The notes: a model not told the origin generated them from the letters alone. 19,375 nt of DNA from Candidatus Dojkabacteria bacterium (GCA_015489555.1 WFZN01000019.1:1-19375), one strand, 5' to 3'; shown: positions 1-8,427, counted from the stretch's first letter. Program-made: numbers and translations.

Positions 1-701
1 CTTCTAAGGGTTGATAACGTTGTTCTTAGAGTTTTGGGCGTTATTTGAAGCTCATTGAGGATCTTTGTATGTGGTATTAGCTTGTATCCGTTCTTGTAAT
101 GGTAAAGGAGAAACTTAAGCAATAAGAACTCTAAACGTTTGATACGTACTAGGTGGGTTCTATACATGAGATAGTAGTTACGTCCTTTATAGAATAGATA
201 TATTTCTTGTTTCTTGGAAGAATCAAGTTGATATAGTTCTAGGTTAGATTCACGGATTGTAGGAGATAAACCGTAGTAATTAAGGGTTTTACCTTTTAGT
301 TCTATAAGATTTTTTAAGCTTTGTGCAATTATAGATATTGGGTAGTATTTATATGATAAAGCGAGTGTTATTTCATCTTTTAGTATATCCTCAAGATCTC
401 TTGGAGGCATTTCATTAAAAATTAGTACTGTTACTAGTTGCTGTCTGATGGCTTTGGTGTAGTTTCTAAGGTTCTTCGCTGTAAGTGGGTCTACGATAAG
501 GAGTTTTTTGCTAACGGTTTGTTTGTCTAATACAAGGGTTTGGGAGATATTAAGATCCATTCCATTTTTATTTAGTTGAGGTATTATGAAGTTTTTTATT
601 ATAGGCTCTGTTACATATGCTATACCTTTAATGGAATGGTTTTGGGTCGTTATTCCTGGGGATAGTGGGTTGGTTGATGTTAAAGTTGGTTGCGTGAACA
701 T
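1..701 (-). CDS. Putative winged-helix transcriptional regulator, 3' end outside window
   Basis: A minus-strand frame opens with ATG at 699-701 and stays open for 233 codons to the window edge, so the C-terminus is missing. The visible protein has a low-complexity Ser/Thr/Pro start (residues 1-20) and then an unrecognised alpha/beta region. At about residues 135-233 a pattern of short strands followed by helices (YYLMYRTHLVRIKRLEFLLL, then LLKFLLYHYKNGYKL and KTLRTTLSTLRR) resembles the OmpR-type winged-helix domain (Trans_reg_C), whose recognition helix typically ends in 'hisrLRrKL'. I see no convincing phospho-acceptor aspartate site, so it is not clearly a response regulator. A TATATT box lies 5 bases before the ATG, and there is no ribosome binding site, so the mRNA is probably leaderless. 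The frame is secure; the family is a tentative inference. Confidence 0.6.
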   Translation of the reverse strand, partial: MFTQPTLTSTNPLSPGITTQNHSIKGIAYVTEPIIKNFIIPQLNKNGMDLNISQTLVLDKQTVSKKLLIVDPLTAKNLRNYTKAIRQQLVTVLIFNEMPPRDLEDILKDEITLALSYKYYPISIIAQSLKNLIELKGKTLNYYGLSPTIRESNLELYQLDSSKKQEIYLFYKGRNYYLMYRTHLVRIKRLEFLLLKFLLYHYKNGYKLIPHTKILNELQITPKTLRTTLSTLR

Positions 702-706
702 ATAGT

Positions 707-712
707 AATATA
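707..712 (-). promoter_or_regulatory. -10 box for the left-edge regulator gene
   Basis: On the minus strand TATATT sits 5 bases before the ATG at 701, the spacing expected if transcription starts on the A of the start codon. An overlapping TATATA register gives 7 bases. No -35 consensus is evident. The gap to the stop of the DUF2298 gene upstream is only 66 bases, so co-transcription with that gene is also possible. Confidence 0.4.
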
Positions 713-767
713 TAAGGCGTTTGTTACACTTTGAGCGTTACTTAGTTAGTTTTAATCACTCGGGAGA

Positions 768-2963
768 TTACTCGCATATAAATATATAAAAAGTACTAAA
801 GTCTTTATCGGGTATTTCATATTTTATATTTACTGGGCATAGTTTTTGTATGTTTTGGATCCATGTATATGGATTTACTCCATTTTTGCGTTGGAATTCG
901 ATCTCTTTTTGGGCAAGTACCACAAAATCTACGGAATATTTTTCGATTATTTCGCGATATGGGTGTTTGTAGAAGCGTTGAATTTCTTCCACTCGTTTGG
1001 GGATATCAATTGTGATTATGCGTTTGGTTTTGTAATTAAAACCTTTTGAAACGTGCCCATTGTGCCATTGGTAAGGGTGCAGAGGCCATCCTATTATACA
1101 TGTATTTCCGGTGGTGGTACACATACGTGCAAAGGTCGAATACGATTTCCAATCCGTTATTTCTAGGATTGTTGCATTTCTAGACTTTGTTAATGCAGTT
1201 AATATTTTTTTGATTATGTACTCTCCTTGTGAAATATTATGTAGATACTGCGTGCCGTCTAGGCTTTCTGGGAGACGCTTTACTTTATCTTTAAAAGCAT
1301 GGTAGCGTGTAGGATCTATTATTCCGGGATCCAGTACATCATTGAAAGCAACTATAAAATATGGGAGAGGAATTAGTATAAAGGCCGTTAAGAGAAGAGA
1401 ACTTAAGATTCTTAATACTGATGAATATGGGAGGGTCTTTACTAACATTGAGAGAGCGTAGGGTAGCAATGTAAAAGCTATTATTCCAAGGGGGATCCAG
1501 ACGGCGTAGTACATCTTAAATACAGTGTTTGCGCGATAGAATGCTCCGCCGTAAAACGGCCCTTTAAGGTGGATAAAAGAAGCCCATAGTATGTTAAGCA
1601 CTCCCATGATGATAAATGGGGAGATTCGCCCAATGGAAGCAATAAGAGCTCTTTTTTTGTAGAATATTGCCACGAATAGTCCTATAAGCAAAGAGATAAT
1701 TATGGGAATTAAAAATTGCCCCCATAAAATCAGGTAATAATAAAAATCATTATGGGGTTTAAAAGCAAAACCTTTACTCGGTGTCATAAAATAAAATTGG
1801 AACAAGAAAATGTTTATGAGTCCTCCTAATGCTGTAAGAAACAGAGGAGACAGTTTTAGAAGTGCTTTTGACGGATTTTTAAATATTTTAAGTACCGATT
1901 TATATTCTTTAGTCAGCGGTAGAATAAGGCTTAATATTAAAAAAGCTGTGGGTACTATGTCCCAGCTGTTTATTAGCAAAGGCGTTGTTAGAGATACCCC
2001 AAGCAATAGGGCTAGTAATAGATGTTTTATTCCCGCTGTTTGTTTTCGAGTGCGCAACCAAGATAAGAATGTCGTTAAAATAAAATAAACTATGGCCCAA
2101 ACGACAGGGGTGAAGGCTATGTTTATGTAGTGTGCATGTAGGTCACCAAGAAAGATAGAATAGGATGGGAATTCATTTATTGCATTAGGGACAACTCTTG
2201 TAGGGTCCGGGTAAAAGTATTTACCGTGTGTTATGAGTTTTGAAACAGAATAAAGGTTACCTCCGAAAACCACTGCAAACACGATAAAAGGTTTGACGGT
2301 TTTCTTAAAGTCGATCCGCAGTATAAAAAGGACGATTTCTAGAAAAGCATACGTAGTTTGAAGTATCCATACAGCTATAATGCCGATAAAGAGATTATAG
2401 CCAATTTCTGGAGAAATCCTTGTGACATATAACAAAATAGAGATTAAAAACTGTCCAAGGTAGTAATAGTTCAGGATCACACCTTTTAGCCAGGGATTTT
2501 GGAATGGCAATGTATCTTGTTTAAGGAAATTACTTATAAACACATAGTCCATAGGCTTTTCTGTAGAGTCGTAAAGTGGAGTCATAACACGCAAAATGCT
2601 AAGTATTATAAGGGGTACAATGCTTGCGAAGAACTGTCGTATTATAGGTCTTGGTTTAAAATTAATGAATAGTCTCTGTTTTATAGCCGAGCCCAGAAAG
2701 ATAATAAGTATTAATATAGTGATAAGTTTCCAGGGTAACCCCGTTATAGTGCCAGTTATAAACACTAGTCCGGTTAAAAGCAAAAAACCCAGTTGTTTAA
2801 CAATAATAAAATAACTGATAGGGTGGATTTCGCGAAATCTTTTTAACGAAGGTAAGAAGCTGTCCAAGAAAGGTAACAGATTTATCCCCATAACAAAGCC
2901 TATTGCTTCTATGATTAGCCACCATGCAGACAGTCTGAAGATAAATACTACTAAATTCATCAT
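768..2963 (-). CDS. DUF2298 (Chlor_Arch_YYY) multi-pass membrane protein
   Basis: 731 residues with about a dozen hydrophobic segments. DUF2298 hallmarks are visible: EKPMD near residues 135-139, the name-giving YYY at 166-168 (NYYYLGQF), and NEFPSYSIFLGDLHAH at about 263-278. The soluble C-terminal third (about 590-731) has the usual 'EITDWKSYSTFARM... IIGWPLHPYQW' pattern. The family is widespread in Chloroflexi, archaea and CPR bacteria. Its biochemical role is not established; the architecture resembles GT-C membrane glycosyltransferases, which is inference. The start is the ATG at 2963 (a second ATG follows at once), with TATAAT 5 bases upstream and no Shine-Dalgarno. It diverges from the cohesin-like gene and shares its -10 element, so both may serve the cell envelope. 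Confidence 0.85.
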   Translation of the reverse strand: MMNLVVFIFRLSAWWLIIEAIGFVMGINLLPFLDSFLPSLKRFREIHPISYFIIVKQLGFLLLTGLVFITGTITGLPWKLITILILIIFLGSAIKQRLFINFKPRPIIRQFFASIVPLIILSILRVMTPLYDSTEKPMDYVFISNFLKQDTLPFQNPWLKGVILNYYYLGQFLISILLYVTRISPEIGYNLFIGIIAVWILQTTYAFLEIVLFILRIDFKKTVKPFIVFAVVFGGNLYSVSKLITHGKYFYPDPTRVVPNAINEFPSYSIFLGDLHAHYINIAFTPVVWAIVYFILTTFLSWLRTRKQTAGIKHLLLALLLGVSLTTPLLINSWDIVPTAFLILSLILPLTKEYKSVLKIFKNPSKALLKLSPLFLTALGGLINIFLFQFYFMTPSKGFAFKPHNDFYYYLILWGQFLIPIIISLLIGLFVAIFYKKRALIASIGRISPFIIMGVLNILWASFIHLKGPFYGGAFYRANTVFKMYYAVWIPLGIIAFTLLPYALSMLVKTLPYSSVLRILSSLLLTAFILIPLPYFIVAFNDVLDPGIIDPTRYHAFKDKVKRLPESLDGTQYLHNISQGEYIIKKILTALTKSRNATILEITDWKSYSTFARMCTTTGNTCIIGWPLHPYQWHNGHVSKGFNYKTKRIITIDIPKRVEEIQRFYKHPYREIIEKYSVDFVVLAQKEIEFQRKNGVNPYTWIQNIQKLCPVNIKYEIPDKDFSTFYIFICE

Positions 2964-2968
2964 TTGTA

Positions 2969-2976
2969 ATTATAAT
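2969..2976. promoter_or_regulatory. Palindromic -10 element shared by two divergent leaderless genes
   Basis: ATTATAAT is its own reverse complement. Read on the plus strand it gives TATAAT at 2971-2976, followed by 5 bases and the ATG at 2982. Read on the minus strand it gives TATAAT at 2974-2969, followed by 5 bases and the ATG at 2963. Only 18 bases separate the two start codons, so the two -10 boxes overlap by four base pairs. Neither side has a recognisable -35 or a TG extension. Confidence 0.65.
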
Positions 2977-2981
2977 AGAGT

Positions 2982-3821
2982 ATGCTGGGGAAATTTTTTA
3001 AGAGTGCTCAATGGATAAGTCTTTTACTTGCAGTTACCTTCGTTGTGGGTTGGATAAGATTCGGACGCCTTCAGGCTTTTTATGATTTTATGGCTCCGGG
3101 AGTACCTCCAAAGGCTGTTTGTAAAGAACCAACCAGCCAAGGAGGACTAGTGGTTATGTTTGATACAGACGCGGGAAGCGTAAACGTGGGGGATTCTTTT
3201 GACGTCAAGTTGATATTAAGAAATGAGGGAGGGCAGCCACTGCAACTTTCATTTATGAAATTTAGGTTGGTTTTCCCGCGTAATGTGGTTAGAGGTGAAA
3301 ATATCGTTATAGATGGTGCCAAGTTTTGCGGTATAAGCAATGATCCAAACCATTCCTTTATAGACAACCAACAAGGGTTACTGCAGATTTATATAGACCA
3401 ATTGGATAAACAGGGATGTTTACCTATCGAACTTGGTCCAGGAGAATCATTGGAAGTCGCAGACATAACATTTAAGGTTATAGATTCTGGACAGATAAAA
3501 TTGACCCTTTTGTTAAACGGAGGTAACGAAAGCGTTATTTGGGATTATCGTTCACCCAATGTGAATTTATTGAAGCAACCGTATGAATTTCAGATAGATA
3601 CACAGGGTGGAACATCTGAGGCGAATGGTAATGGGAATCAGGTACCTTCTGGAAACGCTTCAGTATCACCCACACAGAGTACTACAGCAACCGGTACCCC
3701 TCCGCCCACAGGTGTAGTGGGGTGGTTTCACTTCGTTGGAGTTTTCTTCCTTCTGTTGGGTATAGTCGTGTTCTATATTGGGGCCTTACATCCAATGGAT
3801 GATAAAATACGAATAAAGTAA
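2982..3821 (+). CDS. Membrane-anchored protein with cohesin-like beta-sandwich domain
   Basis: 279 residues. An N-terminal hydrophobic segment (about 10-27) acts as signal or anchor. About residues 50-195 form a beta-rich domain resembling cohesin/Ig-like folds: 'VNVGDSFDVKLILRNEGGQ' early, and 'LGPGESLEVADITFKV' toward the end, where cohesins typically have 'G.g..l..ltFkv'. A Gly/Asn/Ser/Thr/Pro-rich linker (about 205-240) follows, then a second hydrophobic segment (about 243-267) and a short charged tail, as in a bitopic surface protein. Three cysteines lie in or next to the exported domain. No dockerin is visible nearby. TATAAT ends 5 bases before the ATG. The permease gene follows after 22 bases and is probably co-transcribed. 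The fold call is from pattern only; the topology is more secure. Confidence 0.65.
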   Translation: MLGKFFKSAQWISLLLAVTFVVGWIRFGRLQAFYDFMAPGVPPKAVCKEPTSQGGLVVMFDTDAGSVNVGDSFDVKLILRNEGGQPLQLSFMKFRLVFPRNVVRGENIVIDGAKFCGISNDPNHSFIDNQQGLLQIYIDQLDKQGCLPIELGPGESLEVADITFKVIDSGQIKLTLLLNGGNESVIWDYRSPNVNLLKQPYEFQIDTQGGTSEANGNGNQVPSGNASVSPTQSTTATGTPPPTGVVGWFHFVGVFFLLLGIVVFYIGALHPMDDKIRIK

Positions 3822-3843
3822 ATATAACTAAACAGATCTGGCT

Positions 3844-4905
3844 ATGGCGCTTTGGAATAAGCAAATTATTCAGGAGAGCGATTATTTTTATGTCAGACGT
3901 ACATTGGTAATATTATGGACCGTTGTGTTCTCATTAGGAGGTATATATATATTATGGTTGCTACGTGGGGTTTTATCCGTGGTTTTTATGGGATTTTTGA
4001 TCGCCTCTTTTTTAAATCGCATTATAGAAAAGCTCTATTCACTTAGAGGCCTTAATAATTTGCGTGGTGGGAGAGGAGGTAAAATTGCGGTGTTTTTCAT
4101 TTTTTATCTGCTTCTAGTCTTAACCTTTGTACAAGCTGGGTACATATTAATTAACGAGAGTATTGTATTTGTTAAGGAGATCGGTAGATTACAGCAGATG
4201 TTATCATTTGAGGATACCTTTGGATTTTTACCACGTCCGGTATATGAAAGTATCAAGGCGGGAGTCTTGACGTTTATTCAGAGGTTGGTCGATATTAATA
4301 TAACTTTCTCTGGGGCCAAATTCGTAGCTAATATGATGCCCATACTAGTTCTACTAGTTTTTTCTAGTTGGTACTTTTTGTTAGACAGTAATAGGCTGAT
4401 TGAGGTTGCTTTTGGAGCGTTTTTCAATGCAGAAGCGGTAAATAAAATTAAAAATGTTTATCAAAAATTACAAGTAGAAATAGGTAAGTGGGCTGAAGGA
4501 CAATTGCTTTTAATGGTCCTGGTCGGGGTTTTAACATACATTGGGCTGTGGCTTCTTGATATGCCATATGGCTTTGTTTTGGCCTTTTTGGCGGGTTTGT
4601 TGGAGATAATTCCCAATTTTGGCCCGATAATCGCGAGCGTTCCAGCCATTTTATTAGGGCTTTTAAAAGGTGGGGTTTCTCAGATGATGTGGGTTACTGT
4701 TTTGTATTATGCAATACAGCAGTTGGAGAACTCTTTGTTTGTACCGCGTATTATGGGAAGTAAGATTGGAGTTCATCCATTTTTTGTGATTCTGGCCGTT
4801 ATTGTCGGTCAGACGTTATTTGGCAGTATAGGAGGCATACTGGCTGTACCGCTTTATGTATTAATTACAACTCTACTGGTTATTGTCTCGGGTAGAAAGG
4901 CCTAA
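3844..4905 (+). CDS. AI-2E family transporter (UPF0118 / PF01594)
   Basis: 353 residues, strongly hydrophobic, with about 7-8 predicted membrane segments. The C-terminal half carries the family signature 'EIIPNFGPIIASVPAILL' followed by 'QQLENSLFVPRIMGSKIGVHP' and a final glycine-rich 'GSIGGILAVPLYVLI'. Members include the E. coli AI-2 exporter TqsA and Na+/H+ antiporters in haloalkaliphiles, so the substrate cannot be told from sequence. The start follows the upstream stop by 22 bases with no Shine-Dalgarno and no well-spaced -10, so it is probably read from the upstream leaderless promoter. truB follows after 17 bases, making a likely three-gene unit. Confidence 0.88.
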   Translation: MALWNKQIIQESDYFYVRRTLVILWTVVFSLGGIYILWLLRGVLSVVFMGFLIASFLNRIIEKLYSLRGLNNLRGGRGGKIAVFFIFYLLLVLTFVQAGYILINESIVFVKEIGRLQQMLSFEDTFGFLPRPVYESIKAGVLTFIQRLVDINITFSGAKFVANMMPILVLLVFSSWYFLLDSNRLIEVAFGAFFNAEAVNKIKNVYQKLQVEIGKWAEGQLLLMVLVGVLTYIGLWLLDMPYGFVLAFLAGLLEIIPNFGPIIASVPAILLGLLKGGVSQMMWVTVLYYAIQQLENSLFVPRIMGSKIGVHPFFVILAVIVGQTLFGSIGGILAVPLYVLITTLLVIVSGRKA

Positions 4906-4922
4906 TTTATTCAATAAAGCAT

Positions 4923-5777
4923 ATGTCAAAAGGAGATTTTCTTAAGCCGCTTATTAGGAGTGAACCGTATCCTAATTGTTATGTATTTATGAAACCTTAT
5001 GGTTGGACGAGTTATACATTAGTAGATGTAGTTAAGCAGTTACTTGGGGCACAAAAGGCGGGTCATGCTGGTACATTAGATCCGTTGGCTACTGGTGAGT
5101 TAGTGGTGGGTGTTCAAGGGGGGACTAAGTTTCTTAATTTTTGGATGGAGAGTGACAAAAATTATAAAGTACAGATGCTTCTGGGAGTTGGCACTCCGTC
5201 GTACGATCTTGAGACTACAAAGGTGGATATACGCTCTGTTGACAATGTACCAGATGTTCGCACCTTGGAGAAGGTGTTAAAGCTTGTAAAAGCAAAGACT
5301 AAGATATGGGTGGGGACGCATAGTGCATTAAAGTTAGAGGGGACCCCTTTTTATGTAAGGGCACACGAGGATGGACATAATGAGGTTAAGAAGTTAGAGA
5401 AATTGCATAAAAATACGATTCTAGGGTTTACTATTGAAAGGGTGACTACTTTATCAGCTTCTGACTTGTCGGAGATAATCAACGAAAAGATTGACGCCTT
5501 GGCTAAAAGTAAGGAGCTTTATAGAGGCTTACCGATAAAACATCGGAGAATACAGATATCATTACTTGATAAATTTAATCTAGGTTTAAAAACACATGTG
5601 AATCAGATTAGACGCTATCATTCGTATAAATTCGTACTAGTGGACTTGGTACTGTCAGTTGGGAAAGGTACATATGTAAGATATGTAATTAAACAGGTCT
5701 CTGATATGTTAGGTGTGCCAGCTGTTGCTTTGGGAATCCACCGGAGCTATAGAGTCAACAACCAAGAGGTAATTTGA
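4923..5777 (+). CDS. truB: tRNA pseudouridine(55) synthase TruB
   Basis: 284 residues. TruB makes pseudouridine 55 in the T-loop of tRNAs. The N-terminal KPYGWTSYTLVDVVK matches the family's 'KP.G.TS...v..vr', and the catalytic loop GHAGTLDPLATG (47-58) contains the expected nucleophile Asp53. 'THSALKLEGTPFYVRAHEDG' (132-151) is the substrate-binding 'ySAvK..G...Y..AR.G' segment, with the usual PP(M/Y) lead replaced. 'GKGTYVR' (247-253) supplies the conserved arginine. About 55 extra residues (roughly 176-236) separate these last two blocks, and no PUA domain follows. The stop is TGA. The last 69 bases overlap the end of recJ on the opposite strand. No Shine-Dalgarno is visible. Confidence 0.9.
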   Translation: MSKGDFLKPLIRSEPYPNCYVFMKPYGWTSYTLVDVVKQLLGAQKAGHAGTLDPLATGELVVGVQGGTKFLNFWMESDKNYKVQMLLGVGTPSYDLETTKVDIRSVDNVPDVRTLEKVLKLVKAKTKIWVGTHSALKLEGTPFYVRAHEDGHNEVKKLEKLHKNTILGFTIERVTTLSASDLSEIINEKIDALAKSKELYRGLPIKHRRIQISLLDKFNLGLKTHVNQIRRYHSYKFVLVDLVLSVGKGTYVRYVIKQVSDMLGVPAVALGIHRSYRVNNQEVI

Positions 5778-7364
5778 CCTACCTGCGAATAATTCTCGTT
5801 TCAGTTTCCCGTATAGCATTAGGTGGGATAGGTTCTTTTTAATATTCTCCGTGGCGTTCCATATCGCGATTTTAGTGGAGTCGCTAAAATCTATAAAGAG
5901 GTGCTTTCGGTTTTTGTCATGGTAGGGTTCTCCGTAGGGGGGGACTATTGAAAAGCGGGGATACGAAAAACCTACCCCAAAAGGCTCTAAGCTTGCTATA
6001 GCTTCAAAGATCAGTGAAAAGTTGCTGTGTTTATCTACCCTTAGGATTTCGTTTTGTACATTAATTTTATAGGGGGTGGCGTTGTTATCTAAAATCTCTT
6101 TGATTTTCGTTTCAAGTAGTGTAAGGTTTTCTTTCCTAATTGAGAATCCTGCCGCTTGTTTGTGTCCTCCAACACTTTCAAAATACCCTTTAACTTGTTG
6201 CAATAATTTTATAAGATTAAAATGTTTGGGGCTTCGCCCCGAGCCTCTATATGTCGATCCACTCTTGGTAAACACGAGAGCCGGTTTATTGTATTGTCTT
6301 ACAAGCTGGGCCGCTACCAGGCCAACGACACCTTCTGCATAAGGTATTTCGTCGTTTATCGTTAAGATTACAATAGATGAATCCTTCCTTATTGTTTCGA
6401 TATAGCGTTCGAGTATATTTTTAGTTACGTGTTGTCTTAGAGTATTTATCTTTTCTAGCTTCTCTATAGATTCTTCTGCGTTCTCGGTTTCTTCGTTTAT
6501 AAGTAGCTCATATACAGTATTGGGAGTGTCAATACGTCCTGGAGCGTTAAAGCGCGGGCCGATTATATGGCTTAGTAGAAAAAGGTCATTCTGGCTGTAT
6601 CCACTTCTTTTTTTAATTTTATCAATGATCGGGTACGGATTCGTGCGTAATTTGTTCAGTGTTTTTTTTATGATGAAACGGTTAATACCAATAAGGGGCA
6701 TTACGTCCGTGATTATACTCAGCCCGGCAAGGTCAATATATTTAATTGGGTACGAGGATTTCTGTACTTTGTTTGCTATATAAATGCTTATTAAGAACAC
6801 AAGTACAGAGGCTGGTGTCTCTTGAGGATAAAGCTTCGATAATGTAGGATGTATGATAACGTTTGCTAAAGGTAGATCCTTAAGAGGGGTGTGATGATCA
6901 ATTATTATTACGTCAATCCCAGATTTCCGTAGCGTTCTTACCCCTTTGATACTGGTTATGCCATTGTCTACTAGTATTACCAGTCTTGGGTCAAGTTTCA
7001 TAATGTTATTTAGGGCAGTTTCAGTTAGACCGTACCCTTCTTTGTATCTGTTAGGTAGGTAGCTATATATATATTTGTGTTTTAATAATGTTTTTAAAGT
7101 GTCGTACATTAGAAAGGTGGAGATGACTCCATCGGCATCGTAATCTCCGTATATAACAACTTTATCGTTTTTGTGCTTAGTTAATAGTTGCCAAAGTAAC
7201 CTTAAGGTTTGTCTGGAGAACACTTGAGTTGGGTAGGGTAGTCTGGATACCTCGAACTTTTGGTATTGCCTAATAGACGTAATCCCTTTCTGTTTGAGGA
7301 TTTTTATGATATAAGGATTACTGAATAGTTGACTAAGCTGTTTAGGCATTTTTACACGTTGCAT
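5709..7364 (-). CDS. recJ: Single-stranded-DNA-specific 5'-3' exonuclease RecJ
   Basis: 551 residues, close to the usual RecJ length. DHH-family motifs appear in order: GDYDADG (73-79), LVDNGIT (131-137), IIIDHH (153-158) with the name-giving DHH, then 'ITDVMPLIGINR' where RecJ usually has 'iaDvvPL.geNR'. The DHHA1 part has 'GSGRSP' and 'GGHKQAAGF'. RecJ degrades single strands in RecF-type recombination and mismatch or base-excision repair. It lies 50 bases downstream of recA on the same strand, suggesting a shared DNA-repair unit. A weak TAAGAT box sits 8 bases before the chosen ATG at 7364; an ATG five codons in (MPKQLS) is an alternative start. The coding end overlaps truB by 69 bases. 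Confidence 0.93.
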   Translation of the reverse strand: MQRVKMPKQLSQLFSNPYIIKILKQKGITSIRQYQKFEVSRLPYPTQVFSRQTLRLLWQLLTKHKNDKVVIYGDYDADGVISTFLMYDTLKTLLKHKYIYSYLPNRYKEGYGLTETALNNIMKLDPRLVILVDNGITSIKGVRTLRKSGIDVIIIDHHTPLKDLPLANVIIHPTLSKLYPQETPASVLVFLISIYIANKVQKSSYPIKYIDLAGLSIITDVMPLIGINRFIIKKTLNKLRTNPYPIIDKIKKRSGYSQNDLFLLSHIIGPRFNAPGRIDTPNTVYELLINEETENAEESIEKLEKINTLRQHVTKNILERYIETIRKDSSIVILTINDEIPYAEGVVGLVAAQLVRQYNKPALVFTKSGSTYRGSGRSPKHFNLIKLLQQVKGYFESVGGHKQAAGFSIRKENLTLLETKIKEILDNNATPYKINVQNEILRVDKHSNFSLIFEAIASLEPFGVGFSYPRFSIVPPYGEPYHDKNRKHLFIDFSDSTKIAIWNATENIKKNLSHLMLYGKLKRELFAGRSNYLLVVDSIAPVDSQSNSWHT

Positions 7365-7414
7365 TTATAGGTATCTTATATATAGTGATACAGGACTGAT
7401 TGGTGATATCGTTT

Positions 7415-8422
7415 CTAGTTTGTCAATTTTGTACGAACCTCTTTTTCAATTTGAGAAGCGACCTTGGGATTTTTATTTAAATAATCCACAAGATTTTTAA
7501 CGCCTTGAGCTAGGTTTTCTTCCCTATATACGTACCAGTTGCCTTTTCTGGTGAGGACTCCCATTTTTAAAGCCCCCTCAATTAGTGCTTCAGTCTTTCC
7601 AATACCTTTTTCAAAGTAGATTGGGAAGGTCGCGGTTCTAAATGGAGGGGCGAGTTTGTTTTTGACTACTTTTACCTCGCGGTTATGCCCTATAATCTCC
7701 CCGTTCTCATCTTTTATAGCATCTCGGCGACGGATATCCAACCGTACACTTGAGTAAAATTTGAGAGCTCGCCCCCCCGTAGTCGTTTCAGGATTACCAA
7801 ACCTTACTCCAAGATCCATCCTAATTTGGTTAAGAAAGATAATCATAGTATTGGTCTTACCGGCTAAGGGGGTTATCTTCCTTAGTGCTTGGCTCATTAG
7901 ACGGGCCTGTAGGCCCATGTGTACGTCTCCCATGTCACCTTCAACTTCCGCGCGAGGTACGAGGGCCGCTACAGAGTCAATAACGATAACACCGAATGCT
8001 CCTGTGCGTGTTAGGGTTTCTACTATTTCTAGCGCTTGTTCTCCGAAATCAGGTTGTGAGATATACAGGTTTTTAATGTCCACTCCAATTTTAAGAGCAT
8101 ACTGGGGGTCTAGGGCGTGTTCTGCATCTACAAAGGCTACGGGTAGGTTTTGTTTTTGCGCTTCGGATATTACGTGTAAAGCAAGCGTTGTTTTACCAGA
8201 CGCTTCAGGGCCGTATATTTCGATAATACGTCCTCTAGGTAGTCCTCCGATTCCTAAGGCGACATCAAGCGATAGCGCTCCTGTGGGGATTACATCTACG
8301 TTAACTTTTCGTTTGGCTCCAAGTTTCATGATTGCTCCTGGACCAAAGCGTTTTTCCACAAGTTTTAATGCAGTGTCTATAGCTTTTTGAGCTGGATTTT
8401 GAGTTGGTTCTAGTTTTGTCAT
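7415..8422 (-). CDS. recA: Recombinase A
   Basis: 335 residues. RecA forms ATP-dependent filaments on single-stranded DNA, carries out strand exchange and stimulates self-cleavage of SOS repressors. Walker A is GPEASGKT (71-78). 'FLNQIRMDLGVRFGNPETTT' includes the conserved 'NQIR' and 'GNPETTTGG' L2-loop region, and 'GGRALKFYSSVRLDIRR' follows as in all RecA proteins. The acidic C-terminal tail of E. coli RecA is absent; this one ends after a basic stretch. The start at 8422 has TATAAT 5 bases upstream and no Shine-Dalgarno. No LexA-type operator was recognised in the 90 bases upstream. recJ, rather than recX, follows. Confidence 0.97.
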   Translation of the reverse strand: MTKLEPTQNPAQKAIDTALKLVEKRFGPGAIMKLGAKRKVNVDVIPTGALSLDVALGIGGLPRGRIIEIYGPEASGKTTLALHVISEAQKQNLPVAFVDAEHALDPQYALKIGVDIKNLYISQPDFGEQALEIVETLTRTGAFGVIVIDSVAALVPRAEVEGDMGDVHMGLQARLMSQALRKITPLAGKTNTMIIFLNQIRMDLGVRFGNPETTTGGRALKFYSSVRLDIRRRDAIKDENGEIIGHNREVKVVKNKLAPPFRTATFPIYFEKGIGKTEALIEGALKMGVLTRKGNWYVYREENLAQGVKNLVDYLNKNPKVASQIEKEVRTKLTN

Positions 8423-8427
8423 AGTAA

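Noticed and set aside
1..701. Full two-component response regulator
   Set aside because: I cannot place the acidic pocket, the phospho-acceptor Asp and the conserved Thr/Lys of a receiver domain in the N-terminal part.
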